Source: an uncultured Alphaproteobacteria bacterium (lineage in GTDB: Bacteria; Pseudomonadota; Alphaproteobacteria; Thalassobaculales; Thalassobaculaceae). Taken from it: DNA of 64,000 nucleotides. Position 1 is the first letter of the stretch. Every line of letters starts with the position of its first letter. The notes beneath the pieces were generated by a model. It was given only the letters and a program-made list of their open reading frames with translations, searched no databases and had not been told where the DNA came from. The DNA is taken from contig CACOPQ010000001.1 in assembly GCA_902629125.1 (NCBI GenBank), positions 124,001-188,000 on the forward strand. The letters are read 5' to 3'. Both the position numbers and the translations under genes were made by a program. This document shows, piece after piece, positions 27,130-36,456 of the stretch.

Positions 27130-28296
27130 TTACAAACTGGTACTGGTTGTTTTTTCCGCTAATCTCTGGATAGTTTTTGCTATGAAGCGAGCACGTTCCG
27201 CGAGGCTATCTACTTGCATCCATTCATCTGGCCGATGATAATTTCCACCTATAGGGCCAACGCCACAAATTACTGGGGTACCAGCCGCAGCTATAAAACC
27301 ACTATCAGCACAGCCTCCGGAATGCTCCCCCTCAATATTTATACCTTCTGATTCGGCAACATCACAATAAATGTCAAATAATTCAGCGGATTGTGGCGAG
27401 GGGTTGAGTGGATGAAATTCCCCTCTCACTAACATCTCTGAACTCGTTCCCTCAACGCTAGTTTCAGTGCAAATTCTTTCAACTTCATTAAATATATAGG
27501 CTCTATCCGCATCAGCTCGGTATCTAATATCTATGTCACAGCTTGCATCAGCAGCAACGGTATTCACAGATTGACCGCCAGAAATTAAACCAACATTAAT
27601 TGTTATTCCTCGATCCAGATCTGTCAGAGCATGCAAAAGCTGTATTTTACGCGCCAATTCTTCAATGGCACTTCGACCATCTTCATAAAAACCACCCGAA
27701 TGAGCAGCAACACCCCTAACATCGCAGTGACAAAAAATACCCCCCTTGCGTCTGGTAACAATATTTCCACTTGGTCTCCCCGGTTCACTATTGAAAGCCA
27801 AACGCGCTTTTCTCGCCTCTGATATAATAATCTCTTGAGAACTTGGCGATCCTATTTCCTCATCACCGGTGAACAATCCCACAATTGGATTAGGGTGACC
27901 TCCAAATTTAGCAAAGGCTACTAGTATAAAAGCATTTATTACAAGTCCGGGTTTCATGTCAGCAACCCCTGGACCATACGCTCGGCCATTACGGACTTCA
28001 AAAGGACGCTTTACGGCTTCTCCATCGGCAAAAACAGTATCGCGGTGCCCGCAAAGAAGAATTGGCCGGTTACCATTTCCTCCTGACACCACGGCTCGCA
28101 ACGCATCCCCATGTTCTTCCACCGAAATAGTGTCATGTTGGATGCCATGGTCATCAAAAAACAAACGCAATCGATCAGCTACTTTATCAACTCCAGCCTT
28201 ATCAAAGCTGTTGCTGTCAATATTTACAATATCTGACAGCAATTCTACCATGCTCGTTTGTTGTTCATTCAACCATTCTACGACAGCGTTTGTCAT
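27130..28296 (-). CDS. M20-family metallopeptidase (glutamate carboxypeptidase/ArgE-DapE type)
   Basis: The protein has 388 residues. The two-zinc centre of the M20 family is visible: LCGHRDTV (about 82, first His and Asp), GRAYGPGVADMK (bridging Asp about 115), FTGDEEIGSP (Glu base and ligand about 145), FNSEPG (about 170) and a C-terminal His in GNYHRPDEW (about 360). The lid domain carries AAHSGGFYEDG. The closest functional type by eye is the CPG2-like carboxypeptidase group, cleaving an N-acyl or peptide amide. It would be cytoplasmic, as no signal peptide is seen, and could hydrolyse an imported amide together with the amidases. Confidence 0.85.
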   Translation of the reverse strand: MTNAVVEWLNEQQTSMVELLSDIVNIDSNSFDKAGVDKVADRLRLFFDDHGIQHDTISVEEHGDALRAVVSGGNGNRPILLCGHRDTVFADGEAVKRPFEVRNGRAYGPGVADMKPGLVINAFILVAFAKFGGHPNPIVGLFTGDEEIGSPSSQEIIISEARKARLAFNSEPGRPSGNIVTRRKGGIFCHCDVRGVAAHSGGFYEDGRSAIEELARKIQLLHALTDLDRGITINVGLISGGQSVNTVAADASCDIDIRYRADADRAYIFNEVERICTETSVEGTSSEMLVRGEFHPLNPSPQSAELFDIYCDVAESEGINIEGEHSGGCADSGFIAAAGTPVICGVGPIGGNYHRPDEWMQVDSLAERARFIAKTIQRLAEKTTSTSL

Positions 28297-28371
28297 GACT
28301 TAATAAACTCCCAAAATAAAGCCCGCTAGTTCATCAGGCATTATATCAAAATTCAAATGTTTCCTTCGGTT

Positions 28372-29637
28372 CTAAAAGAATAGGTAAGAACGTACGACAA
28401 CATTCTTTCTGCACGCGGCATCTTTTTTAGCAGTTGGATCAATACATGCACTATGAAAAGACCACCTTGATACTGATCCGTCCGTTAAAGAGTCGTAGCA
28501 TTTCAACATTGAAACTTCTGTCGATTTTTGCTTCGGAAACCAATACCACTCATGATCATCTCTGTGAGTGAACCTCGTTGTCTCACCCACCCTGTCGTCA
28601 TAAACTCTATAGTTTGTTATGTATGGCTGGTCTGCAAAAGATGGCCAAGCACATAAAACAAAAGGGTACTGCTCAACAGTTTCCATCGGCTTGGCCAAAT
28701 TAATTGACATAAAACGCCGAGACATTTTTTCTTCGGCCTCGGACACCGAATAGTTTTGTTCGCGCCCAAAATTTCTAAGATTTTTGGTAAGCAGCTCCTG
28801 ACAGCGAAGACGTCCACTATTGTCATTCAAATCATTGTGAACAAGGTTAACATAATTTGCATTTATTCCTGGATTTTTATTATCTTGATCCTCTGTTCGA
28901 TCCCCCTGGTATTCCTTGTCGAAAACGTCGTGATTATATACGAACGCGTCAGTTGCATCGGGGAAGAACTCTAAAAGCAGCCGTTCTATTTCTGGATAAA
29001 ACACCTTTTCAACCTCATGAGCATCATAGAAGTTTTTGCATTCCGATTGGCAATACGCTAGCGAGACGCCTAATTTGTCCATACATTCCGGCGTAGTAGG
29101 TGATAATCCTGGGTAATACTCAGAAATCCGTCTGGCATCCTTCAGAACTTTTGGAAAATAGAGTGCTAGCGATTTATTTCTTTCCTCCTCTTGACGTAAG
29201 GCTTCAGCATCTAAGGTTCTACCAGGGTCTTTCCACAGCGCGTTAGAGGGGACTATAGAATATGAGTGGTGTTCATTAATACTGTAGCGAAGAGGTAGTG
29301 CGACACCACCATCTGGGATATCAAACTTTTCCTTGTTAATATACGAAACACAGTCATCATATTCCATGAATCCTAACCCCCACTTGGTTCTAATGCCTCC
29401 ATTAGCGTCAGGGGTGAGATCTAACGCGGCGGTTACATTCTTTGCCTCTCTAATTTGATTTAGGGCAGCCACTGTTGCAGCCGCACTTCCACCGTCACCA
29501 TTCCGATCAAAAAACATAAAAGATAAGCCATTATTTGCGGCTATTGGCGCAGGTTGTCCTTTCGTATATTCCGGTTTAGGAATAAAGATGTGATTATCAT
29601 TATTTTGCTCCGAGATCTTTTGAGTTTCGTAAGCCAT
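28372..29637 (-). CDS. CmcJ/AsaB/GA4-desaturase-family putative Fe(II)/2-oxoglutarate oxygenase
   Basis: About 421 residues from the ATG at 29637, which has GGAGAGG five bases upstream. The family is recognised from the C-terminal half: a VHNDLNDN motif giving the first His and Asp ligands, then LAKPMETVEQYPFVLCAWPSF, then HEWYWFPKQKSTEVSMLKCYD and a late WSFHSACIDP with the second His. Members are known from natural-product pathways (CmcJ in cephamycin, fungal AsaB/NvfI, gibberellin desaturase) and act on small molecules. The N-terminal half has an extra acidic region with several cysteines. No biosynthetic cluster surrounds it, so its substrate is unknown. Confidence 0.7.
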   Translation of the reverse strand: MAYETQKISEQNNDNHIFIPKPEYTKGQPAPIAANNGLSFMFFDRNGDGGSAAATVAALNQIREAKNVTAALDLTPDANGGIRTKWGLGFMEYDDCVSYINKEKFDIPDGGVALPLRYSINEHHSYSIVPSNALWKDPGRTLDAEALRQEEERNKSLALYFPKVLKDARRISEYYPGLSPTTPECMDKLGVSLAYCQSECKNFYDAHEVEKVFYPEIERLLLEFFPDATDAFVYNHDVFDKEYQGDRTEDQDNKNPGINANYVNLVHNDLNDNSGRLRCQELLTKNLRNFGREQNYSVSEAEEKMSRRFMSINLAKPMETVEQYPFVLCAWPSFADQPYITNYRVYDDRVGETTRFTHRDDHEWYWFPKQKSTEVSMLKCYDSLTDGSVSRWSFHSACIDPTAKKDAACRKNVVVRSYLFF

Positions 29638-29817
29638 CAATCCTCTCCACAAAATTTTTTCCACATGACCTAGACGAGAAAATACGTTCACTAAATTGAA
29701 ATATCTACAGGTTACAAATTTTATTCCATTGGTGATGGCTTAAAAATTACTTCCTTTACTCAATTCCGTTTGCTCTTCTACAATTTCAGGAGTGGAATTT
29801 TACCGAGGATATGGGAA

Positions 29818-30342
29818 ATGGTTTTGGAAAGCATTTTGGGGATTGTTCAAATTATAAGTGGCATAGCAGTAATTGCATCGGTTGTTTACCTTGCAAGAGA
29901 GGTGTCTCAAACAACAAAGATCGTCCGTGCTCAGTTTGGTCATGGCTTGATATCAAGACTGTATGAAAGGTATTTCTTATCCGCAAAAGATAAAGAGTTC
30001 TCAAAATTCCTATCTAAAGATTGGTCTGATGCTGATCTGGAAGACTATGAATACTGGCGGATCACGCTTTGGATCAACACCATCCTCGTCGATTTGTTTG
30101 ATACCTATGACCAGCACAGACAAAAATTGGTGGACAGCACACATCTCCAAATGAGGGTGACTTTATTGAAAACAGGCTTGATGAAAAGTAAAATGGGAGA
30201 GCCTACTTGGCGAATATGGCGGCAGGCAAGAGATCCTGAATTTATTACCTGGTTTGAGCAGGAGTTTTTTGGTGGACCTTTAGCAGATTTAGAGGATGAC
30301 AAGAATCAAGAATGGGAAAATCTAAATATGAAAAAGATATAA
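29818..30342 (+). CDS. Membrane-anchored protein of unknown function
   Basis: A 174-residue protein from the ATG at 29818. There is one N-terminal transmembrane helix (about 5-24, LGIVQIISGIAVIASVVYLA). A helical, charged, tryptophan-rich cytoplasmic part follows, with DYEYWRITLWINTILVDLFDTYDQHR and ITWFEQEFFGGPLADL. No catalytic motif is evident and I do not recognise a named family. It stands between an oxygenase gene on the opposite strand and a tRNA-like remnant, in a part of the window that looks accessory. Confidence 0.6.
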   Translation: MVLESILGIVQIISGIAVIASVVYLAREVSQTTKIVRAQFGHGLISRLYERYFLSAKDKEFSKFLSKDWSDADLEDYEYWRITLWINTILVDLFDTYDQHRQKLVDSTHLQMRVTLLKTGLMKSKMGEPTWRIWRQARDPEFITWFEQEFFGGPLADLEDDKNQEWENLNMKKI

Positions 30343-30524
30343 CCAAGATAATATCTTGTTGAGAAGACTATTTATGACGTTTGACAGTTTATTTGATCTT
30401 GCGAAGTTAATTAAGTTCAATTTTTCTAAGAAAAATTGATGCAGCAGAGTGATTAAATTATACTTTTTGGAAAAATAATAGGGCACTGCAATTAACGATT
30501 TGAAAAATCCTGAGTCGAAAAAAT
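30343..30524. other. AT-rich intergenic stretch with two inverted repeats
   Basis: No gene was seen. Two perfect inverted repeats occur: CAAGATA-A-TATCTTG at 30344-30358, just after the preceding stop, and CAATTTTTC-TAA-GAAAAATTG at 30418-30438. Either could act as a weak terminator for the gene to the left or for transcripts arriving from the right, but neither is GC-rich. Confidence 0.5.
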
Positions 30525-30600
30525 TGGTGGGCGTAATAGGACCCGAACCTTGGACCCGCTGACTAGACTTCAGCTGCTCTACCACCAGAGCTTTGCGCCC
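30525..30600 (-). pseudogene. Decayed tRNA-like sequence, probably from tRNA-Lys
   Basis: Exactly 76 bases with canonical tRNA spacing and a genomic CCA end. Stems: acceptor GGGCGCA/TACGCCC (one mismatch, 6-67), D stem GCTC/GAGC, anticodon stem GCTGA/TCAGC (perfect), T stem CAAGG/CCTAT (mismatches 49-65 and 50-64). Several near-universal bases are wrong: A at 8, T at 14, G at 33 and G at 58. The anticodon loop reads AGTCTAG, so the nominal anticodon would be TCT. The body matches my memory of alphaproteobacterial tRNA-Lys. It is more likely a relic, or a tRNA-like RNA with another role, than a working tRNA. It lies 67 bases after rodA on the same strand. Confidence 0.65.
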
Positions 30601-30667
30601 CATTACTCGCAACCCAAAATAGGAAATATAACGGCATTTTACAACGAAGCTTTCCTAACAGAGCACA

Positions 30668-31813
30668 TTAAGCTTCTTCGTCCGAAAAACGACTTATAAT
30701 GACATCTCGGTGGACATTGCATGATATAATTAAGCCTATCGCTGTCATCGATGTCAAAAGAGCAGAACCTCCATAAGAGATAAAAGGCAGAGGCACCCCA
30801 ACGATTGGCAATAATCCCATAACCATCCCAGTATTGATGAAAACGTACAAGAATAAAGTTGTTGTCATCCCGATCGTAAGTAATCTGGCAAACTTACTTA
30901 CCATGAAAAAACTTAGTATAATCCCATAGCAACTAATAAGAAAAAATAACAAAAGGACCAAGAGACCACCTAAGAGTCCGAATTCCTCAGCTAACATAGT
31001 AAATATGAAGTCCGTTTGTATTTCAGGCAAAAAGTTTAGGTGGCTCTGAGATCCCTGCATAAAACCTTTTCCATAAAGCCCTCCTGAACCTAGAGCAATT
31101 TTCGACTGCATTAAATGATATCCCGCCCCTAATGGATCAGTTTCAGGGGAGAGGAATGTGAGAATACGCTTTTTTTGATATTCCAAAAGAAATTGCCAAA
31201 TGATAGGTACCAGAGCAATCCCTCCTAACAGCAACAATATAAACTTCCAAATCCGCACCCCAGCGATGAAGAATATAACGAGACCACTTAATGCGATCAT
31301 AACAGCCGTACCTAAGTCTGGTTGCTTGATGACTAATGCAACTGGTAACAAAATTAAAAATGCGGGGATCGCTAGATGCAGTGGGTTTCCAATTTCATGG
31401 TAGGAGCGGATATGAAAGTAGCGTGCTAATACAATAACTACCGAAATTTTCATTAGCTCCGAAGGTTGAAGTCGTATAAGCCCAAGGTCGATCCATCTTT
31501 GAGCTCCCATGCCGATTTCCCCAGCCAGCTCAACAAACACCAATAGCATTAGTGAAACACCATAGAAAATATATGCGCCCTTGAACAAAAACCTTATGTT
31601 GATTACCCCGAGGATTATAATCGCTAAAAGCCCGACAAAATACCTTACAAGGTGGCGTTGCGCCCATGGCTCAACATCACCACCGGCCGCTGAGTAAAGC
31701 ATAGCAAAACCAATACTGCAGCACGCGGTGACTAATATGATTAGTCCATAATTAATGCGCTTCAGTTTATACGTGAGCGGAAGTTTAGTCGTTTCTGAGT
31801 GTGCTATTTTCAT
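30668..31813 (-). CDS. rodA: Peptidoglycan glycosyltransferase RodA (SEDS family)
   Basis: About 381 residues from the ATG at 31813 (a TTG at 31828 is less likely). A SEDS-family membrane protein with about ten transmembrane helices. Marks include GAQRWIDLGLIRLQPSELMK (about 110-130), KQPDLGTA (about 170), GSGGLYGKG and LPEIQTDFIFTMLAEEFG (about 255) and a late GVPLPFISYGGS (about 345). RodA polymerises glycan strands for side-wall growth together with PBP2 in the MreB elongasome. It is the last gene of the mreBCD-mrdA-rodA cluster, which fits the usual proteobacterial order. Confidence 0.95.
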   Translation of the reverse strand: MKIAHSETTKLPLTYKLKRINYGLIILVTACCSIGFAMLYSAAGGDVEPWAQRHLVRYFVGLLAIIILGVINIRFLFKGAYIFYGVSLMLLVFVELAGEIGMGAQRWIDLGLIRLQPSELMKISVVIVLARYFHIRSYHEIGNPLHLAIPAFLILLPVALVIKQPDLGTAVMIALSGLVIFFIAGVRIWKFILLLLGGIALVPIIWQFLLEYQKKRILTFLSPETDPLGAGYHLMQSKIALGSGGLYGKGFMQGSQSHLNFLPEIQTDFIFTMLAEEFGLLGGLLVLLLFFLISCYGIILSFFMVSKFARLLTIGMTTTLFLYVFINTGMVMGLLPIVGVPLPFISYGGSALLTSMTAIGLIISCNVHRDVIISRFSDEEA

Positions 31814-31926
31814 TAAACCTGAAACCAATTAACTTTTCTGTGAACTTATCAATATTTTATGATTTGCTTGGATTTAACCTTAATGTCTCGGCTAATATAT
31901 CTCGAGCTATAGGGGCGGCCATGGTG

Positions 31927-33813
31927 CTACCCCCCCCCACCATGTTCGACTACCACTGAAGCCACATACCTTGGCGCTTTTAAAGGCGCAAAGGCAACGA
32001 ACATAGCGTGATCTCTCTCATGCCATGGCCGATCCTTATTTTTAAATTTTCCACTTTCACGTTCATCTAGAGATATTCTCTTAACTTGCACAGAGCCACT
32101 CTTACCACCAAACTGAAACTTCATATTCCGATTAACAACTTTTCGCGCTGTTCCTTGGGGTCCATTTACTACCTTATCCATACCTTTTAGTATTGTCCGA
32201 AGATGTTGGGGGTTTACTTGGAGAGATTTGGTTTTTAGTGTTTTGCGATTTTCATTTTGCAACAATCTTGGCGAAACAGGCCGTCCTCCATTTACTAGGC
32301 GGCAAGTCATTACCGCCAGCTGCAATGGTGTACAAAGGATAAACCCTTGTCCAATACTCGTAATCAGTGTTTCACCTGCATGCCAAGCCTGACCAAATGT
32401 TTTCCTTTTCCAAGCGGGCGTGGGTATAAGACCCCGGTTTTCTCCAGGTAAACCAAAATTAAAAGTTTCTCCAAAGCCAAATCGTGCAGCCATTTCTCCT
32501 ATACGTTTTATACCAACACGTTTTGCTAATTCATAAAAATACACATCACAGCTTTGTTCGATGGCACCCACCATGTTTAACCATCCGTGGCCATCCTTCT
32601 TCCAGCAATGAAAGCGACTATCACCAAACTCAATCATTCCCGAGCACTGTACTTTTGTTTCTTGATGCGCCACACCTGCTTCTAATGCTGCAAGACAGAC
32701 AATCATTTTAAAAGTAGACCCAGGGGAATATTGCCCAGAAACTGCCTTATTTGTCATAGGTGATCGTGGATTAGAAAGTAGATTTTCCCAATCAGCCGCA
32801 GTCAATCCGCTCGAAAATGAGTTCGGGTCAAAACCAGGGGTGGATGCTAGTGCCAAGACTTCTCCATTAAATGCATCCATAACAACAGCGGCACCGCTTT
32901 CTGGTGCCAGCACGTTACCTCGGTAATCAATGTTAACATAACCATTCACCGGATCCGTTCCTGGCGGTAAATTTCGGCCCTCGCTCAATGCTCGCTGAAT
33001 TCGGGGATCGTCCACAGGAGTATAAACTGAATTACCCTGGGCCAACCTTTTTGTTGAAAAACTTTGCAGACTGACATCAATCGTTAGTTTTACGTCACGA
33101 CCCATTTGGATCTCTTCGCCAGGAAGCTTTCGTATTATCCTGCCAACCGCATTTACCTCAACTTGCCTTTGCGCAGCCCTTCCGCGCATTTTCGAATCAA
33201 ACGATTTCTCTATCCCACTCTTACCAATTTTGAAACCAGGTAATTCGAGCACTGGATCACCGGTTTTTTCCGACTGTGAAATAGTCGCAACATAACCAGT
33301 AAGGTGAACCGCTAAATCTCTAAAAGGATAATAACGCGTTTGGCCAATATCTATTTTTATACCCGGCAAATAGGGTGTTTGAATTGCTACCTTCGCTACC
33401 TCTTTACGCGATAAATTTTCAGATACGAGCACCGGAACAAAACTACGTTTTTTCTTTGTTTCAGTTAATATTCTCTCAACGGCTTCTGGACTGATTTTGA
33501 TAATCTCCTGCAGCATTTTTATAGTTTCAGCGACATCTTTTGTCTGCTCTGACACTATTTCAAGCCTAAAATTGTCTTTATTAGTGGCAAGTGGGATACC
33601 ATTACGATCAAGAATTCTACCTCTTACTGGAGGTAAAACCTGAAAATTAAATTGGTTATTTTCTGATAAAGTACGATACTTCTCTGCTTCTTCGATTTGA
33701 AGAAAATACAACCGCCCTGCCAGCGCAGCAAAAAGGGAAAACTTTACACCCCCCAAAATAGCTGTTCGTCTACTTATGAGTTTTTGAAATTCCTGACGTT
33801 TGCGTTGCTTCAT
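31927..33813 (-). CDS. mrdA: Penicillin-binding protein 2 (transpeptidase), 3' end frameshifted
   Basis: The protein has 628 residues as read. An N-terminal membrane anchor is followed by the dimerisation domain and a transpeptidase domain with STFK (SxxK serine, about 365), SCD (SxN-like, about 420) and GKSGS (KTG-like, about 575). PBP2 cross-links peptidoglycan made by RodA during elongation. The frame ends in VVVEHGGGG then TAG inside a run of nine G (31930-31938, read on the minus strand). Removing one G restores ...GGGGSTMAAPIARDIL and a stop at 31857-31859, which is what the family's C-terminus looks like. So the gene carries a +1 frameshift, whether real, slippage-corrected or a sequencing error. 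Confidence 0.92.
   Translation of the reverse strand: MKQRKRQEFQKLISRRTAILGGVKFSLFAALAGRLYFLQIEEAEKYRTLSENNQFNFQVLPPVRGRILDRNGIPLATNKDNFRLEIVSEQTKDVAETIKMLQEIIKISPEAVERILTETKKKRSFVPVLVSENLSRKEVAKVAIQTPYLPGIKIDIGQTRYYPFRDLAVHLTGYVATISQSEKTGDPVLELPGFKIGKSGIEKSFDSKMRGRAAQRQVEVNAVGRIIRKLPGEEIQMGRDVKLTIDVSLQSFSTKRLAQGNSVYTPVDDPRIQRALSEGRNLPPGTDPVNGYVNIDYRGNVLAPESGAAVVMDAFNGEVLALASTPGFDPNSFSSGLTAADWENLLSNPRSPMTNKAVSGQYSPGSTFKMIVCLAALEAGVAHQETKVQCSGMIEFGDSRFHCWKKDGHGWLNMVGAIEQSCDVYFYELAKRVGIKRIGEMAARFGFGETFNFGLPGENRGLIPTPAWKRKTFGQAWHAGETLITSIGQGFILCTPLQLAVMTCRLVNGGRPVSPRLLQNENRKTLKTKSLQVNPQHLRTILKGMDKVVNGPQGTARKVVNRNMKFQFGGKSGSVQVKRISLDERESGKFKNKDRPWHERDHAMFVAFAPLKAPRYVASVVVEHGGGG
31930..31938 (-). 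repeat. Nine-base G homopolymer causing the mrdA frameshift
   Basis: Nine consecutive C on the plus strand (G on the coding strand). They follow CATGGT and precede TAGC, so the frame closes at once with TAG. Eight G would read on for about 23 further codons to a stop at 31857. Such tracts are prone to slippage in replication and sequencing. Confidence 0.9.
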
Positions 33814-33827
33814 TGTGGATGCCTAGT

Positions 33828-34337
33828 TTACACTGCCACTGCTCTTTGGATATTAGATAACAACCAATCCAATATAGGAAAGCTTATCACTGTCATAGCA
33901 TACTGTATGGCAAATGACCCAATGTCTGCATATTGCAAAGAAACAAAAGAAGTTATTGCCCAAGCGATTATAAACGTAAGTCCAGAAACCAAACTAAAGA
34001 CCCCCCAGATCAGATGAAAAGGTTTCAACAAAACGTTTTTTTTCTGCCAAGATGAGATAGCAAAAACTGTAAGAAATAAAATTGGAGTGAATCCTAAACT
34101 TGCACCGGTAAGTATGTCTGAAATAATGCCTAAAATGATTAGTGCTACAACATTGAAATGACCTTGCCGATGAAGTGACCAATAGAAAACAGCTGACAAA
34201 CAAAGAAATGGTGAAATTACTGAGTTCCCCAAAAGACTTTGGGGTTGCACGCTTAAGATCGCTAGAAACAAGATCGAAAGCTCAGGAACAATCTTTTTAA
34301 AACTCTTAAAAAGCCTTTTGGAAAAGACCTCACGCAT
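33828..34337 (-). CDS. mreD: Rod shape-determining protein MreD
   Basis: A 169-residue integral membrane protein with about five hydrophobic helices; the central GIISDILTGASLGFTPILFL is typical of MreD (the D/G pair in xDxxxGxxLG). MreD connects MreC to the RodA-PBP2 complex at the inner membrane. It starts just after the mreC stop and ends 14 bases before mrdA, as expected for one operon. Sequence conservation in this family is low, so position carries much of the weight. Confidence 0.85.
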   Translation of the reverse strand: MREVFSKRLFKSFKKIVPELSILFLAILSVQPQSLLGNSVISPFLCLSAVFYWSLHRQGHFNVVALIILGIISDILTGASLGFTPILFLTVFAISSWQKKNVLLKPFHLIWGVFSLVSGLTFIIAWAITSFVSLQYADIGSFAIQYAMTVISFPILDWLLSNIQRAVAV

Positions 34338-34341
34338 TGAG

Positions 34342-35211
34342 TTAATCTAATGGATTTTTTAAGTACTGAGATAGATCATCCGCAAAACGATAATCCAAAA
34401 CTCTAATGTAATCCAGTCGATCCCAATCGACTAGTGAACTAACTAGCGCACTTGAGCCATTTATCTCTGCTATGTGGCCTATCGGGATATCTGGCGGAAG
34501 AAGGCCTCCATGCCCAGATGTAACTATTCTATCCCCAACAGCCATAAGAGAATCACTCAGCATAAATTTTAGTATAGGAAACCTGCTATTATCACCCGCC
34601 ATGATAGCCGGGTCACGCGTATTCTCCGTGACAACTGGTATTTGCGAGTTAATATCTGTAATCTGGAGCACGCGCGAGAAACTACTCGCCACCTCGACAA
34701 TAATACCTACCAGCCCAAATTCAGACATAACTGGCTGCCCTAAACGGGCACCATTTTCTTGGCCGACGCTAATCAGCATACTTTTTACAAAAGGTCCTCC
34801 CGAGTGGGTAACTACACGCCCAGTAATTATTTTTGTATCAGGAAAATCTACAAAATTCGTTTGCTCTTTCAACCTTTTATTTTGAGCTATGAGGCCTTGG
34901 GTAGCAATAAGTTCTCCTTGTAAATCCCTCACCTGAACCTCTAGAGCCCTCGCCGCTTCACGTGCTTCGTTCAAGTTTTTAAATTCTTCGACGAAATTAG
35001 AGATTGATTTAATTGGCTGAAAGATAGTTTGCGTTAGCGGCAGAATAGCATCTGTTAAGCTTAATCGAATTTCCTTAACATAACGTACTTCTCCACGATC
35101 CATCATTATAAAAAGAATACAGGCCACTATACCAACAGAAAAGAAAATTTTTTGCCACCAGGATTTTAGTGGCTTGACAAGACTTGAAAATAAAACTGGC
35201 TTTCTAGCCAT
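34342..35211 (-). CDS. mreC: Rod shape-determining protein MreC
   Basis: About 289 residues from the ATG at 35211, preceded by AAGGG; earlier in-frame starts would overlap mreB. A short cytoplasmic N-terminus and one transmembrane helix (about 18-35) are followed by a coiled-coil (about 65-110) and the periplasmic beta-barrel pair with ITGRVVTHSGGPFVKSMLI, GQPVMSEFGLVGIIVEV and GDRIVTSGHGGLLPPDIPIG. MreC organises the elongasome by contacting PBP2 and MreD. Confidence 0.95.
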   Translation of the reverse strand: MARKPVLFSSLVKPLKSWWQKIFFSVGIVACILFIMMDRGEVRYVKEIRLSLTDAILPLTQTIFQPIKSISNFVEEFKNLNEAREAARALEVQVRDLQGELIATQGLIAQNKRLKEQTNFVDFPDTKIITGRVVTHSGGPFVKSMLISVGQENGARLGQPVMSEFGLVGIIVEVASSFSRVLQITDINSQIPVVTENTRDPAIMAGDNSRFPILKFMLSDSLMAVGDRIVTSGHGGLLPPDIPIGHIAEINGSSALVSSLVDWDRLDYIRVLDYRFADDLSQYLKNPLD

Positions 35212-35245
35212 TGAATACCCTTTACTGCGCACCTCGCGAGTTAAC

Positions 35246-36286
<1,041 letters not shown>

Positions 36287-36456
36287 TTAACTCAGTCCAT
36301 TGAAGCAACAGCTTAATTAGGTTTCATATGCCTGGTCACATTCAGCTGCGAAACGCCTAATTTTTATTACAACCTAATATGTTATCACGAAACGCTACTA
36401 AACCAAAACCCAAAGTGCGCAATATATGGTTACCAAGAACAAAACGCCATTGCTAT

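Noticed and set aside
30525-30600. Calling this a working tRNA-Arg (TCT) gene
   Set aside because: The nominal anticodon is TCT, but U33, U8, A14 and A58 are replaced and the T stem has two mismatches, so a functional tRNA is unlikely.
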